Shown here: in pieces, positions 35,406 to 44,556 of the stretch
How the letters are laid out: every line of letters begins with the position of its first letter
Numbering within the stretch: position 1 is the first letter of the stretch
Origin: Treponema sp. OMZ 787
GTDB taxonomy: Bacteria; Spirochaetota; Spirochaetia; Treponematales; Treponemataceae
Reading direction: 5' to 3'
NCBI RefSeq assembly: GCF_024181225.1
Contig: NZ_CP051198.1
Location: 1,116,001 to 1,180,000 of the forward strand
DNA: 64,000 nt
Notes under the pieces: model-generated
Database searches by the model: none
The model's input: only the letters and a program-made list of their open reading frames with translations
What the model was told of the DNA's origin: nothing
Position numbers and translations under genes: made by a program

Positions 35406-36290
35406 ATGATTGTAAAGCGTGCGGAGGTTTTAGGTTTTTGTACAGGCGTACGCAGGGCTGTTGAAGCTGTTCTTAAAGAAGTAAAAGAAAATACTCAAAA
35501 TAAATTTAGTCTTTACACATTTGGTCCGTTGATTCATAATCCGCCTACAATGCGGCTATTAAAACAAATGGGTGTTGAAACTATTGATGCCGAAAAATTT
35601 ACGGGGGATGAAAATTATAAAGATTCCGTTATCGTAATAAGGGCTCATGGTGTTCCTCCTCTAAAAAAAGAGGAACTTCAAAAAAGCGGGGCCAAAATTG
35701 TAGATGCTACTTGTTCAAGAGTAAAGGCAAGCCAAAACCTTGCCGGAAAACATGCTGAAAATTCTTTTGTTATTTTAGCCGGAGATAAAAAGCACGGAGA
35801 GCTTATAAGCATTGCAGGCTATGCTGAAGGAAGATGTTTAATCGTTCAAAATGCCGAAGAAGCTTCTTCAATAGATTTGCCGTGTTCTCTGTACAAAAAA
35901 GGAAGTGCCGTTTTAATTGCTCAAACTACAATTAAGGAATCGGAGTATGAAGCAATTGCTTCCGCTTTAAAAAAAAGAATAAGCGATTTAAAAGTCTTTA
36001 ACACAATTTGCCGTGCAACATATGATAGACAAGCAGCTCTAAAAAAATTGACCCATGAGGTTGATGCCGTTTTAATTATAGGCGGAAAAAATTCGGCAAA
36101 CACAAAAAGGCTTTATCAAACTGCCTTAGACGAAAATAAACCGGCATGGTTAATCGAAGATGCTTCCGAAATACCGGAAGAGATTTTTTCTTATTCCGTA
36201 GTCGGTCTAACTGCCGGAGCTTCCACCCCCGATTTTATAATCGATGAGGTAGAAAAAAAACTACTGGATTCTTGCAGGCCGGTACATTAA
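35406..36290 (+). CDS. ispH: 4-hydroxy-3-methylbut-2-enyl diphosphate reductase
   Basis: Last enzyme of the MEP isoprenoid pathway; makes IPP and DMAPP. Three cluster cysteines sit in GFCTGVRRA, DATCS and NTIC; other motifs are 'PLIHNPPTMR', 'VIRAHGVP', 'GDKKHGE', 'IIGGKNSANTKRL' and 'GASTPDFII'. Slight oddities: DATCS instead of DATCP. 294 aa from the ATG at 35406, which fits the family N-terminus; an upstream in-frame ATG at 35385 would add seven residues. Its presence implies the MEP route. Confidence 0.92.
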   Translation: MIVKRAEVLGFCTGVRRAVEAVLKEVKENTQNKFSLYTFGPLIHNPPTMRLLKQMGVETIDAEKFTGDENYKDSVIVIRAHGVPPLKKEELQKSGAKIVDATCSRVKASQNLAGKHAENSFVILAGDKKHGELISIAGYAEGRCLIVQNAEEASSIDLPCSLYKKGSAVLIAQTTIKESEYEAIASALKKRISDLKVFNTICRATYDRQAALKKLTHEVDAVLIIGGKNSANTKRLYQTALDENKPAWLIEDASEIPEEIFSYSVVGLTAGASTPDFIIDEVEKKLLDSCRPVH

Positions 36291-36361
36291 ATAAGTCCTA
36301 TGTTTAGGATTTAATAAATTTTTTAATAAGTATCTTTTGATAAGAATTAAATTGAAGAGAT

Positions 36362-36405
36362 ACCGTGTAACCGGTTTTTTGATCATTATCGATTACACGG
36401 TTTTA
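36362..36405 (+). terminator. terminator of the alr-ispH unit
   Basis: ACCGTGTAA (36362-36370) pairs with TTACACGGT (36393-36401), followed by TTTATAAAA. It lies between convergent genes and may serve the minus-strand gene too. Confidence 0.6.
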
Positions 36406-36411
36406 TAAAAA

Positions 36412-37323
36412 CTATTTGGTAATTTTTTTCAGTTCTGAAAGTTGCTGTTCTGCCATATCTTGAACCCGTTTATCCGGATTTTTCTTAAGACGAAGATAAC
36501 ATTCTTTTGCCTTATCATATTGCTTTAAACCCTCATAGCATCTGGCCATATTAAAAATAATTACATAATCCTCATTTGTAAATTTATCGGCTTTTAATAG
36601 CACATTCAGAGCTTCTTTGAATTTCCCTTGGCCGATGTAGGCCAAAGACAAATAGTTATGCACTTCGATATTGTTAGGGTATAAATTTAATTGAACTTCA
36701 CATGCTTTTTCCGCAGCAGCTAAAGTTTCGGGTGTGCTTTTTTGAATCAATGACTTGTAATATTCGTTTACTGAAATTAAAAAAAAGCGTTCACTTTCTG
36801 ATGATGGAATTGGCTCATTCATGCTCCAAAGCCATTTATTATTGATTGTCTTGGAAAGTTTTAAGAGTTCAATAATCCTTTGCGACTGCTTTTCATATTC
36901 TCCTATTAGACCTAAAACATGGATTCTTCCAAAATACATATCCAATCGGTTTTTCCCGAATTTTAAACCCTTCTCCAAATATGACAGAGCCTTATCAACA
37001 TCTTCTTTTTCGTACCAGATGTTATTGTTTAGATAACCTGCAATTTTATTTGTTTTTTTATCCACCAGTGCCAACGAATTACTATTATCCTTTTTATAGG
37101 TGTCCAATGAATGCTGTGATCTCTGGCCTTTAAGCAGGTAGTAATTAACATAGGCAATGTAGAGCTCAGGGTTTTTAGGCTCTGCCTTTTCCCATTTGGG
37201 TAAAAGGTTTGCAATACCTTCAATATTTTGAACCGAAAGTAACTTTTCATATTCGGATTTGTAGTCGGCAAAAACCCGAAATGACATCAATAGAATGAAA
37301 AATAATACAATACTTTTTTTCAT
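36412..37323 (-). CDS. exported TPR-repeat protein
   Basis: 303 aa. Start at 37323: AAGGAG lies upstream and the product then opens with a signal peptide (MKKSIVLFFILLMSFRVFAD). TPR-like units lie in the middle and C-terminal parts (EVHNYLSLAYIGQGKFKEAL, 'NMARCYEGLKQYDKAKECYL'). Probably periplasmic or surface-attached; partners unknown. Confidence 0.75.
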   Translation of the reverse strand: MKKSIVLFFILLMSFRVFADYKSEYEKLLSVQNIEGIANLLPKWEKAEPKNPELYIAYVNYYLLKGQRSQHSLDTYKKDNSNSLALVDKKTNKIAGYLNNNIWYEKEDVDKALSYLEKGLKFGKNRLDMYFGRIHVLGLIGEYEKQSQRIIELLKLSKTINNKWLWSMNEPIPSSESERFFLISVNEYYKSLIQKSTPETLAAAEKACEVQLNLYPNNIEVHNYLSLAYIGQGKFKEALNVLLKADKFTNEDYVIIFNMARCYEGLKQYDKAKECYLRLKKNPDKRVQDMAEQQLSELKKITK

Positions 37324-37424
37324 ATACTTTTTCTCCTTGTAAGAATTATGTGTATATTTTAACATAAGGCTTATGGCTGGTCAAGAGGATTTTATTATCT
37401 TAATTTCGCCTGAGCTCCGTATAA

Positions 37425-37453
37425 TTGACACCTTATCCTACTTATGTTAAACT
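37425..37453 (+). promoter_or_regulatory. promoter of the AAA/nuclease gene, leaderless geometry
   Basis: TTGACA (37425-37430), 17-base spacer, TAAACT (37448-37453). ATG codons at 37461 and 37464 follow the -10 box by eight and eleven bases; no Shine-Dalgarno. Confidence 0.5.
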
Positions 37454-37460
37454 ATTATCT

Positions 37461-39089
37461 ATGATGGATTTTAGTAGAAAACTGCCGATAGGTGTGCAGA
37501 GCTTTAAGGTATTGCGTAATGATAATTATCTCTATGTTGATAAGACCGAATATGTTTATAGGCTATCTTCTTCAGGCCGTGTCTACTTTTTAAGCCGTCC
37601 GCGCCGCTTCGGGAAAAGTCTTTTTCTTTCGACATTGGAGGCTTATTTTTTAGGTCAAAAAGAATTGTTTAAGGGCCTTGCTATTGAGAAGCTTGAAGAA
37701 GCTGAAAAAGGAAAAAGAGAAATCTGGCAAGAATACCCTGTCCTGCATTTGGACCTTAATCTTGCAAAATATGAAACAAGGGAAGATCTTGAAAGCGTTT
37801 TAAATAATCATCTTTGTAGGTGGGAAGAACTATACGGCAGCAGTAATTCTGAAAACACCCTTGCAGAGCGTTTTTTCGGAATCATAAGCCGGGCATACAA
37901 AAAAACCGGAAGACAGACCGTTATCCTCATCGACGAATACGATAAGCCCCTCCTTCACACCATGTGGAAGGATGCTGAACTGAATGAAATCTATAAGACT
38001 ATCCTAAAAGGTTTTTTCGGGGTTATAAAAACTGCCGATCAAGCAATCCGTTTTGCTTTTTTAACGGGAGTTACAAAATTCAGTAAGGTAAGCATATTCA
38101 GCGATTTAAACAATCTAAACGACATAAGTATAAATCCTGAGTTTTCTGCTATTTGCGGATTAACTCAAAAAGACTTAGAGGACACTTTCCGGCCGGAAAT
38201 AAAGGCTTTGGCCGAACGGAACGAGTTAAGCCACGAAGATTGTCTATCAGAATTAAAGAAAAAATATGACGGTTATTGTTTTTCATATGGAAGCGAAACA
38301 ATGTATAACCCCTTTAGTTTGCTCAATGTATTTTTTTCAAAACAATTTGAAGACTATTGGTTTGCAACCGGTACTCCGACTTTTTTAGTAAACGAATTAA
38401 AACGAGCAGACTATAACATTCCCGACTTGGACGGAAATGTAGAGATGAATTCTGCCTTCTTATCGGATTATAGAGCGGGTGCGGATTCGATTATCCCGGT
38501 CTTATTTCAGTCGGGATACTTAACTATCAAGGGTTACGATAAAGAATACAAGATGTACAGGCTGGGTTTCCCGAATGAGGAAGTCCGCTACGGCTTTTTA
38601 TATAATCTTTTACCCGAATATTCAAACATAAACTTTACCGATACCTCTTTTAATGTAGTTCAGTTTACAAAGGATTTAAGGGCCGGAAGAGTCGATGAGT
38701 TTATGCAAAGGCTAAAATCTATAATGGCGAGCCTTCCCTACGATACAGTAAAAAAAGAAAGCGGAGAAAGCATCTCATTGAGAGAACATAATTTTCAAGT
38801 CTGCGTTTATTTGATTTTTGCTTTGATGGGACAGTTTGTCGAAGTTGAAACGCCGTCATCTACAGGAAGAACGGACTGCGTAGTAAAAACCGAAAAGACA
38901 ATTTATATCTTTGAGTTTAAGTTAAAAGAAAGTGCGGAATCAGCCTTAAAACAAATCAAAGAAAAAAACTATGCTGAAAAGTACAAGGCCGGCAATAAAG
39001 AAATCATCCTTATAGGTGTAAGTTTCGATCCTGAAGAAGGTACCGTAAAAGAATGGATTAAAGAAAATATTATCTTTACTCCTTTATAA
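37461..39089 (+). CDS. AAA-ATPase-like/PD-(D/E)XK nuclease protein (DUF1703 type)
   Basis: 542 aa. N-terminal AAA-ATPase_like domain: 'MDFSRKLPIGVQSFKVLR', P-loop SRPRRFGKSLFLST, Walker B TVILIDEYDKPLL, sensor-like 'RFAFLTGVTKFSKVSIFSDL'. The C-terminal PDDEXK_9 domain has GRTDCVV and YIFEFKL as catalytic Asp and E-x-K. Multicopy family in treponemes and oral Bacteroidetes. Function is unproven; nuclease activity on DNA or RNA and a role in defence or mobile DNA have been suggested. It converges on the HEPN-like gene and overlaps it by 14 bases. Confidence 0.88.
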   Translation: MMDFSRKLPIGVQSFKVLRNDNYLYVDKTEYVYRLSSSGRVYFLSRPRRFGKSLFLSTLEAYFLGQKELFKGLAIEKLEEAEKGKREIWQEYPVLHLDLNLAKYETREDLESVLNNHLCRWEELYGSSNSENTLAERFFGIISRAYKKTGRQTVILIDEYDKPLLHTMWKDAELNEIYKTILKGFFGVIKTADQAIRFAFLTGVTKFSKVSIFSDLNNLNDISINPEFSAICGLTQKDLEDTFRPEIKALAERNELSHEDCLSELKKKYDGYCFSYGSETMYNPFSLLNVFFSKQFEDYWFATGTPTFLVNELKRADYNIPDLDGNVEMNSAFLSDYRAGADSIIPVLFQSGYLTIKGYDKEYKMYRLGFPNEEVRYGFLYNLLPEYSNINFTDTSFNVVQFTKDLRAGRVDEFMQRLKSIMASLPYDTVKKESGESISLREHNFQVCVYLIFALMGQFVEVETPSSTGRTDCVVKTEKTIYIFEFKLKESAESALKQIKEKNYAEKYKAGNKEIILIGVSFDPEEGTVKEWIKENIIFTPL

Positions 39090-39726
39090 CCGGATAGTAG
39101 GGCTTTCCCCAATCTTCGGTATGATTATCCATAATTATTTTTATTATAGCCGGAAGAATGTTAAGCAAAAAGGTGCTGGCTTCTTTTTTTTGTGCCGTAT
39201 TTACTGAACTGTTAAATGAAGCTCCTCCATGCAGGATTTGATTCCGCAAGGTATAAAGTCTTTTAAAAAGAATGTTTAAAGTTGTTGATGTGTTTTGATC
39301 GGCTATCGCTTTAAAGGCTCGTTTGTTTTCATTTTGAAAACCCGCTTCCCAATTCTTTTTTGCGTCAGAATTATTTTGCTCGTCCCAAAACGGCTGAAAG
39401 GTAAATTTATTGTTTAAAAAAATTCTTATATTTCCCGAAAAATTATTCCATACAAGAGAATAAAGTTCTCGTGTTTTATCCAGTTTACAGACCTTTCTTA
39501 AAAATTCGCTTGCTCCGCTTCTGTCTCCCAAGGAATTGAGTTCATCGGCATAGACGGCATTAAAAGAAATCCACAAAAATATAAAGCAAAGGTCGGTGTT
39601 TTCTTTTTGGCGTTCGGCCTCGTTTAACCAGCTGAGAGCCCTGTGGAGCTTTAACCTCAAACTGTCTTCATAGTTTCCGGATTCGTTTTTAAATTGTTCA
39701 TTTATTCCGAAGATGTTTTCCTGCAT
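39076..39726 (-). CDS. HEPN-domain-like protein
   Basis: 216 aa, helical throughout, no signal or membrane span. The stretch 'LYTLRNQILHGGASFNSS' contains the R-x4-H motif (RNQILH) typical of HEPN RNases and is placed where HEPN proteins have it; 'FIFLWISFNAVYAD' is also a pattern of the Apea/HEPN-like group. Active HEPN proteins cut RNA in toxin-antitoxin and defence systems. No obvious antitoxin neighbour; the convergent AAA/nuclease gene overlaps its 3' end. GAGGT Shine-Dalgarno. Confidence 0.72.
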   Translation of the reverse strand: MQENIFGINEQFKNESGNYEDSLRLKLHRALSWLNEAERQKENTDLCFIFLWISFNAVYADELNSLGDRSGASEFLRKVCKLDKTRELYSLVWNNFSGNIRIFLNNKFTFQPFWDEQNNSDAKKNWEAGFQNENKRAFKAIADQNTSTTLNILFKRLYTLRNQILHGGASFNSSVNTAQKKEASTFLLNILPAIIKIIMDNHTEDWGKPYYPVIKE

Positions 39727-39835
39727 AATTTACCTCTTTTAATAAATTGATTAATCTTATTGTAATGTATTTTTTTTATGTTTTCAAGATTTATTAAAAA
39801 ATATCTTGATTTTTCTATCTTAATATGATAGAGTT

Positions 39836-40123
<288 letters not shown>

Positions 40124-40124
40124 T

Positions 40125-41114
40125 ATGGGTATGACTGAAAAAGAAGGTAAGATACAATTTTGGCGGCTGTTAAAAATAGATGAAAAAGTACGGGAAAATC
40201 TTTTTCCTACAGTCCGCTCTCTTTCAAAAGAATTTGAAGTAAGCAAGCGTACTATTGAGCGGGATATAGAATTTTTAAGGGACATGTATGATGCTCCCAT
40301 TGCCTACGACCACAGCAAAAAAGGTTATTATTATACTCAAGATACTTTTTTCTTAAAAAGCCTATTTTTATCTGCCGATGAGTTTTTTTCTGTCGCCGTT
40401 TTTGAAAAATTATTAAGACAATACCGTAAAACACCTATCGAAGAAAAACTAAAAAAAGTTTTTAAAAAGCTGACTGAGCTTTTACCTAAGGATGTTGTAA
40501 GTTTTGATTCTCTTTGGCTTGATGCAGCCGTAACCTTTATTGCCGAACCTTCTCCCGATATTGGCCCCGAAATATTTTCAAACGTTTTTGAAGGAGTAAA
40601 AACTCATCATGCAATTAAATTCTTCTACCGAAGTTTAGAGCAAGATGATGCTGCAGAGCGTATTGCAGAGCCTTATCACATTGTCTGCCAACGCGGTGCA
40701 TGGTATGTAATAGGCCTCTGTAGGCTGAGAAACGAGCCGCGTATTTTTTCCTTTAGCCGAATGCAAAAAGTTAAAGTACTGGAAAAACAAACCTTTGAAG
40801 TTCCAAAAGATTTTAAGGCGGAAGATTACATAGATAAAAATGTAGGAGTCTGGCTTACAAAGCGGGAACCTTTTACGGTTAAGCTATTGTTTTCTCCTAA
40901 GGTGGGAGTCTTTGCCGAAGAGCACCGCTGGAGCGATGATCAAAAAATCACGATACATCAAGACAAGTCTGTGGAGGTAAGTTTTTTGACCACTCAAACC
41001 GAAGAAATAAAACGCTTTGTTTTAGGTCAAGGTTCTACGGTAAAAGTTTTGGAGCCGCCTGAGCTTGTTGAAGAAGTGCGAGAAGAGATTAAGAAGATGC
41101 AAAAAATATATTAA
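40125..41114 (+). CDS. HTH-WYL transcriptional regulator
   Basis: 329 aa. N-terminal winged helix (SLSKEFEVSKRTIERDIEFL), a middle helical part, the WYL domain (about 145-220; 'PYHIVCQRGAWYVIGLCRLR', 'FSFSRMQKVKVLE') and a C-terminal WCX region. WYL proteins bind nucleic-acid or nucleotide ligands and often control defence operons (known for BrxR and CapW). ATG at 40125 with AAGG nine bases upstream; ATG 40131 is possible. It precedes the GTPase operon by 110 bases and probably regulates it or itself; not proved. Confidence 0.9.
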   Translation: MGMTEKEGKIQFWRLLKIDEKVRENLFPTVRSLSKEFEVSKRTIERDIEFLRDMYDAPIAYDHSKKGYYYTQDTFFLKSLFLSADEFFSVAVFEKLLRQYRKTPIEEKLKKVFKKLTELLPKDVVSFDSLWLDAAVTFIAEPSPDIGPEIFSNVFEGVKTHHAIKFFYRSLEQDDAAERIAEPYHIVCQRGAWYVIGLCRLRNEPRIFSFSRMQKVKVLEKQTFEVPKDFKAEDYIDKNVGVWLTKREPFTVKLLFSPKVGVFAEEHRWSDDQKITIHQDKSVEVSFLTTQTEEIKRFVLGQGSTVKVLEPPELVEEVREEIKKMQKIY

Positions 41115-41224
41115 TTAGAAAGTGATAGTAAAAACAACAAAGGTTTTAATGCTGAGAATACTCGGCTAAAAAATAAATATTTTTAAAAATTGCAAGAAAA
41201 AATTTGCAAAGTAAGGAGTTTTTT

Positions 41225-41566
41225 ATGACAGAAGATGAAAAAAAGAAAAGCGAAGAAATGTTTAATGAGTTCTCGCAAAATGCCAGTAGTGAAGATATTC
41301 AAAAAATAGCTTCAAAATTGGATGACATGAAAAGGGGACCTATAGCAGAAATTTGGCATTGGGTTACTGCTTTATGGAACATGATTATGGATCCAAGTGC
41401 TGCATGGACTGCGAAGGCCTTGGCGATAGGGGCCTTAGTTTATTTGGTTTCTCCTATAGATGCTATTCCGGACTTAATACCTGTATTAGGCTTGACAGAC
41501 GATGTTGGAGTTATAACTGCTGCAGTTGGTGCTTTAGCTGATGCCTTGAGTAAGTATGAAAAATAG
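41225..41566 (+). CDS. DUF1232 (YkvA-type) membrane protein
   Basis: 113 aa. A charged N-terminal helix, then the DUF1232 core: 'AKALAIGALVYLVSPIDAIP' followed by DLIPVLGLTDDVGV and a hydrophobic end. AAGGAG lies six bases before the ATG. First gene of the operon 41225-46481. DUF1232 proteins have small membrane hairpins; their biochemistry is unclear. Confidence 0.85.
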   Translation: MTEDEKKKSEEMFNEFSQNASSEDIQKIASKLDDMKRGPIAEIWHWVTALWNMIMDPSAAWTAKALAIGALVYLVSPIDAIPDLIPVLGLTDDVGVITAAVGALADALSKYEK

Positions 41567-41626
41567 GATTTATAATATGATTAAAGAACAAGAAAAATTT
41601 TATAATGTGAAAAAGAATGATAAAAA

Positions 41627-41758
41627 ATGAAAGATATTGAATATATAGGTATAAAAACAGCTATTGAGCTTTTTCCTCTAATACCTATGGCTTCTTTATT
41701 TATAGGTGCAGCGAGCCTTACTTATAAAGTTATAAAAAATGTTAAAAATAATAACTAA
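41627..41758 (+). CDS. 43-residue membrane micro-protein
   Basis: Sequence opens MKDIEYIGIKTAIEL and has a hydrophobic span (FPLIPMASLFIGAASL) and a basic end (KNVKNNN). Its ATG overlaps the TGA of a possible 17-codon upstream reading frame (41577-41630). No own Shine-Dalgarno seen, so translation would depend on coupling. Spaced 19 bases from the GTPase gene. Confidence 0.5.
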   Translation: MKDIEYIGIKTAIELFPLIPMASLFIGAASLTYKVIKNVKNNN

Positions 41759-41777
41759 AATTTATGGAGGTTAATGT

Positions 41778-42797
41778 ATGAAGTCTATTCAAGAAGTTTT
41801 TGACAGAATAGAACAGAAATTCGGTACTGACATGAGCAAAGTTAAAAATATTGTCAGTGAAGAAGAAAACAAACCGCTTGTAGCAGCGGTCTTTGGTCAA
41901 ACAGGAACGGGGAAAAGTTCTTTAACAAATGCTCTTTTCGGAACTAAGTTTAAGGTTGATGATACAAGACCTTGTACTAAGGAACCGCAAAAGCATATAG
42001 AGAAGGGTGCTGATGGTAAAAAAGTAACCTTTTGGGATTTACCCGGCTTAGGGGAATCGGATAGTGCTGATGATAAATATATCTGCCAATATGCTGATAT
42101 TGCAAAAACATGTGATGTTATTCTTTGGGTGTTTCAGGCAGATACACGTTCTATATTGATTGATAAACAAGCATTAAAAAAAATAACAGATAAGTTGGAA
42201 GAAAATGAAAAAATAAAATTTCTTTCAAAAATCACTGTTGTGCTTACAAAATCTGATACTGTTGCTTCTGATTCATGGTTATTTGCAAAAAATGATAATA
42301 CATTAATCACAGCACCCGGAAAAGAGACAGAAAAATTGTTAGATGAAAAAGCTCTTTATTTTTACATGGAGTTATTTAGCGGTTATGAAGATTTATTAAT
42401 TCACCGTATAAATCTTAATTCTGAATGTAAAGAACCTATAAAGTTCCATTCTAACCTTTGGATAGATGTTGAAAATCAGAAAATAGTTCAAAAAGGTAAA
42501 ATTTTCGATAGTGATTGGAAATCTATTATAAAGAAGAATGACAAGTACAAAGAAGAATTAACGGAGTTATATAAATCGCAACGTGGAATTATCTGTTCTG
42601 TTCGGTACAATTATAATTTAAACGAAGTAAAATACCGGATTGTAAATCGAACGGAAGGAATGTCTATATTGCGTATGGTAAATAAAATTAATGCAGAAAT
42701 TCCTGAGTTTAAATGGAATACTGTAAAAAAATTAAATATACCTATTATTTATGACATAAAATCAAAAAAATATCTGTTTAGTGCAGAAACATTATAA
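41778..42797 (+). CDS. Era/IRG-like small GTPase
   Basis: 339 aa. G1 FGQTGTGKSSLTNA (residues about 39-52), a Thr in the switch region (DDTRPCTKEP), G3 DLPGLGES, G4 LTKSD. Residues 1-30 are a short helical lead and residues about 230-339 a C-terminal region with no recognised domain. The G-domain resembles TrmE-Era-EngA and immunity-related/YeeP types of membrane-associated GTPase. GGAGG Shine-Dalgarno nine bases upstream. It is the only enzyme recognised in this operon; the surrounding micro-proteins are likely to anchor it at the membrane (inference). Confidence 0.88.
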   Translation: MKSIQEVFDRIEQKFGTDMSKVKNIVSEEENKPLVAAVFGQTGTGKSSLTNALFGTKFKVDDTRPCTKEPQKHIEKGADGKKVTFWDLPGLGESDSADDKYICQYADIAKTCDVILWVFQADTRSILIDKQALKKITDKLEENEKIKFLSKITVVLTKSDTVASDSWLFAKNDNTLITAPGKETEKLLDEKALYFYMELFSGYEDLLIHRINLNSECKEPIKFHSNLWIDVENQKIVQKGKIFDSDWKSIIKKNDKYKEELTELYKSQRGIICSVRYNYNLNEVKYRIVNRTEGMSILRMVNKINAEIPEFKWNTVKKLNIPIIYDIKSKKYLFSAETL

Positions 42798-42809
42798 GGA
42801 GATAAAAAT

Positions 42810-43004
42810 ATGGATGAATATGAAGTTCAGAATGCTATTGAAAAAAGAATGAGTACTGATAAAAAGTATAATCGCCAAATGCAAAAAGCTGTTGAAGAAG
42901 ATAATACCAATGAGATTATTAAACTTATTTACAAAGTGTGTGAAGTGGTTCCTGTTATTGCTGAAATTATTGCGTGGATCTTTAAATTGTTTAAGAGAAG
43001 CTAA
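42810..43004 (+). CDS. 64-residue protein with hydrophobic tail
   Basis: Acidic/basic N-terminal half and a C-terminal hydrophobic span (VVPVIAEIIAWIFKLFKRS) that would insert in, or lie on, the membrane. AAGGAG ribosome site; 12 bases after the GTPase stop. No family recognised. It could tether the GTPase. Confidence 0.7.
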   Translation: MDEYEVQNAIEKRMSTDKKYNRQMQKAVEEDNTNEIIKLIYKVCEVVPVIAEIIAWIFKLFKRS

Positions 43005-43077
43005 CACTTCAAATATTTGTAAAGATAATTTTGATAGTATCGGGAATATCTACTAATAATATTTTAAGTATATACTT

Positions 43078-43104
43078 GGCAGTATAGCTAAGTTCTATAC
43101 TGCC
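43078..43104 (+). other. 10-bp perfect hairpin inside the operon
   Basis: GGCAGTATAG (43078-43087), a 7-base loop, CTATACTGCC (43095-43104). No T run, so it is more likely an mRNA processing or stability element than a terminator. It lies in the longest gap of the operon (125 bases). Confidence 0.6.
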
Positions 43105-43128
43105 GATTAATTGTAGATGAGAAATAAA

Positions 43129-43263
43129 ATGAAGAGTATTCTTGTTCAAATTATATTATTGATTATAAACTGCGTGATACCTGATCTTATTCCTTTTATT
43201 GATGAAATTATTCAAATAATAATTTTAGTTTTAACTATTATAGGAAAGGTAAGAAAAAGTTAG
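43129..43263 (+). CDS. 44-residue DUF1232-like micro-protein
   Basis: Opens MKSILVQIILLIINCVIPDL and then IPFIDEIIQIIILVLTIIGK. The PDLIPFIDE core repeats the P-D-L-I-P-x-x-x-D pattern of DUF1232 (compare PDLIPVLGLTDD in the gene at 41225), as if that domain had been cut to a single hairpin. No Shine-Dalgarno is clear (GATGAGAAATAAA precedes). Confidence 0.55.
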   Translation: MKSILVQIILLIINCVIPDLIPFIDEIIQIIILVLTIIGKVRKS

Positions 43264-43306
43264 TTAAAAAAAGCAAAAAAAAAATTGCAAATTAAGGAGA
43301 TATTGT

Positions 43307-43879
43307 ATGGGTGTATTAGATACTATTAATGATGTTGTAACTTTAGGAGCTTCAAGTAGAGTTAATTCTGCAAAAAAAAGATATGAAAGTGCAGTAAATG
43401 AATTCAATAGAAGTTCTGATAGACTTAGGTCAAGAATTAATAATGTTGAAAGTCTTAGTGAAGAAATTTCTGTGTTTATAACTTGGGCAAGAAGAAATCA
43501 AAATAAGATTCATAAATTATTAAAAACTAAATCACTTTCAAATAAAGAAAGAAATATTCTTGAACAAACAAATAATATGCCAAATCTGGTTTTTCATAAA
43601 TCTAATAAAATAGTGGCAGAATGTTTTGATGGAAGTGATTCTTTTGATACTTTTTCAGAAATTCTAGCAACAATTTTAATGCCTATGGGGACAGGTATTA
43701 TTGCTGCTAATGCTAAGGCTGATGAAGTTATAAATAAAATTGAAAAGGAAACTAATAAAGTAACTAATAAGTTAAACTCTTTAAATGTAAAAGTTGCTGA
43801 AGCTACAAAGATAGAACAAGATTTAAGAACGAAGTTATTAGCCTATAAGGCTGCAAAAAATATTATAGAAAATTTATAA
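43307..43879 (+). CDS. helical protein with central hydrophobic segment
   Basis: 190 aa. N-terminal helix-rich region with coiled-coil character (about 20-60), a hydrophobic stretch (ATILMPMGTGIIAANA, about 125-141), and a second coiled coil to the end (KIEKETNKVTNKLNSLNVKV). The layout resembles a helical hairpin around a membrane-inserting loop. AAGGAG site; the 20 bases before it resemble the leader of the DUF1232 gene (AATTGCAAATTAAGGAG against ATTTGCAAAGTAAGGAG). Family not recognised. Confidence 0.72.
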   Translation: MGVLDTINDVVTLGASSRVNSAKKRYESAVNEFNRSSDRLRSRINNVESLSEEISVFITWARRNQNKIHKLLKTKSLSNKERNILEQTNNMPNLVFHKSNKIVAECFDGSDSFDTFSEILATILMPMGTGIIAANAKADEVINKIEKETNKVTNKLNSLNVKVAEATKIEQDLRTKLLAYKAAKNIIENL

Positions 43880-43898
43880 GATTGATAAGGAGTTATTT

Positions 43899-44198
43899 AT
43901 GAATGATTTAATGGTTATACAAAAAATTTCCTCAGAAGTATTAACACCGATTTTTCATGCTTGGATTTCGACTGTTGAAAGTAATAATAAGAGAACGATT
44001 GAGTTAGCTAGAATTAATTCAGATTTAAAAAAAGCTATACACTCAATTAGCAAGAAAGGACATGTTCAGCGGACCGGTATTATTGCATGTCAAAATTGTA
44101 TTATTTCAGCAATTAATAATTCTTCATTACCTAACGAGCTTAAAAGAGTCGCTATCTCTGAGGGCTACAATGCTATAAGAGAAATAGCAGGGCTTTAA
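43899..44198 (+). CDS. small operon protein, 99 aa
   Basis: No family recognised. Mixed helical, with a Cys-x2-Cys (IACQNCIISA) in the second half but no second metal-ligand pair. AAGGAG Shine-Dalgarno seven bases upstream; 19 bases after the previous stop. The next gene begins two bases after its stop. Confidence 0.65.
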   Translation: MNDLMVIQKISSEVLTPIFHAWISTVESNNKRTIELARINSDLKKAIHSISKKGHVQRTGIIACQNCIISAINNSSLPNELKRVAISEGYNAIREIAGL

Positions 44199-44200
44199 AC

Positions 44201-44479
44201 ATGTTTAAGAATGTTTTTAATAAAGCCAAGCTGACTAAGAAAAAGCTTGATGAAGAACTTGAAAAAGAGATGCTAAAAATAGAGCAAGAAACATATAATT
44301 TTAACAATGAGATTGAAAATGTTTCTAAAAAAAATATCGAAAAAATAAATATTATGTCAAAGACTTTGAATAATACTGTTGATATTGATGAATCTGATAT
44401 TAAAAAGTATTTTTCTGGCATTAGACAGACTGCAACTTCTGATATTGAAAAAGAAGCATCTGAAAGAGCTTATATATAA
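44201..44479 (+). CDS. coiled-coil protein, 92 aa
   Basis: Almost continuous charged helix (KKKLDEELEKEMLKIEQETY) with Lys/Glu/Ile/Asn. No membrane span. No own ribosome site; translation is probably coupled to the gene before it. Family not recognised. Confidence 0.6.
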   Translation: MFKNVFNKAKLTKKKLDEELEKEMLKIEQETYNFNNEIENVSKKNIEKINIMSKTLNNTVDIDESDIKKYFSGIRQTATSDIEKEASERAYI

Positions 44480-44488
44480 AATTTAGAA

Positions 44489-44519
44489 TCGATAGATATC
44501 GAATAGATAATAGCTATTA
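44489..44519. repeat. two adjacent short palindromes before the propeller gene
   Basis: TCGATA-GA-TATCGA (44489-44502) and TAATAGCTATTA (44508-44519). They lie in the 77-base gap upstream of the gene at 44557 and could be operator sites or an internal promoter region. Confidence 0.4.
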
Positions 44520-44556
44520 CGATTATTAAAAATATAATAACCAAGGAGAAAAATAA

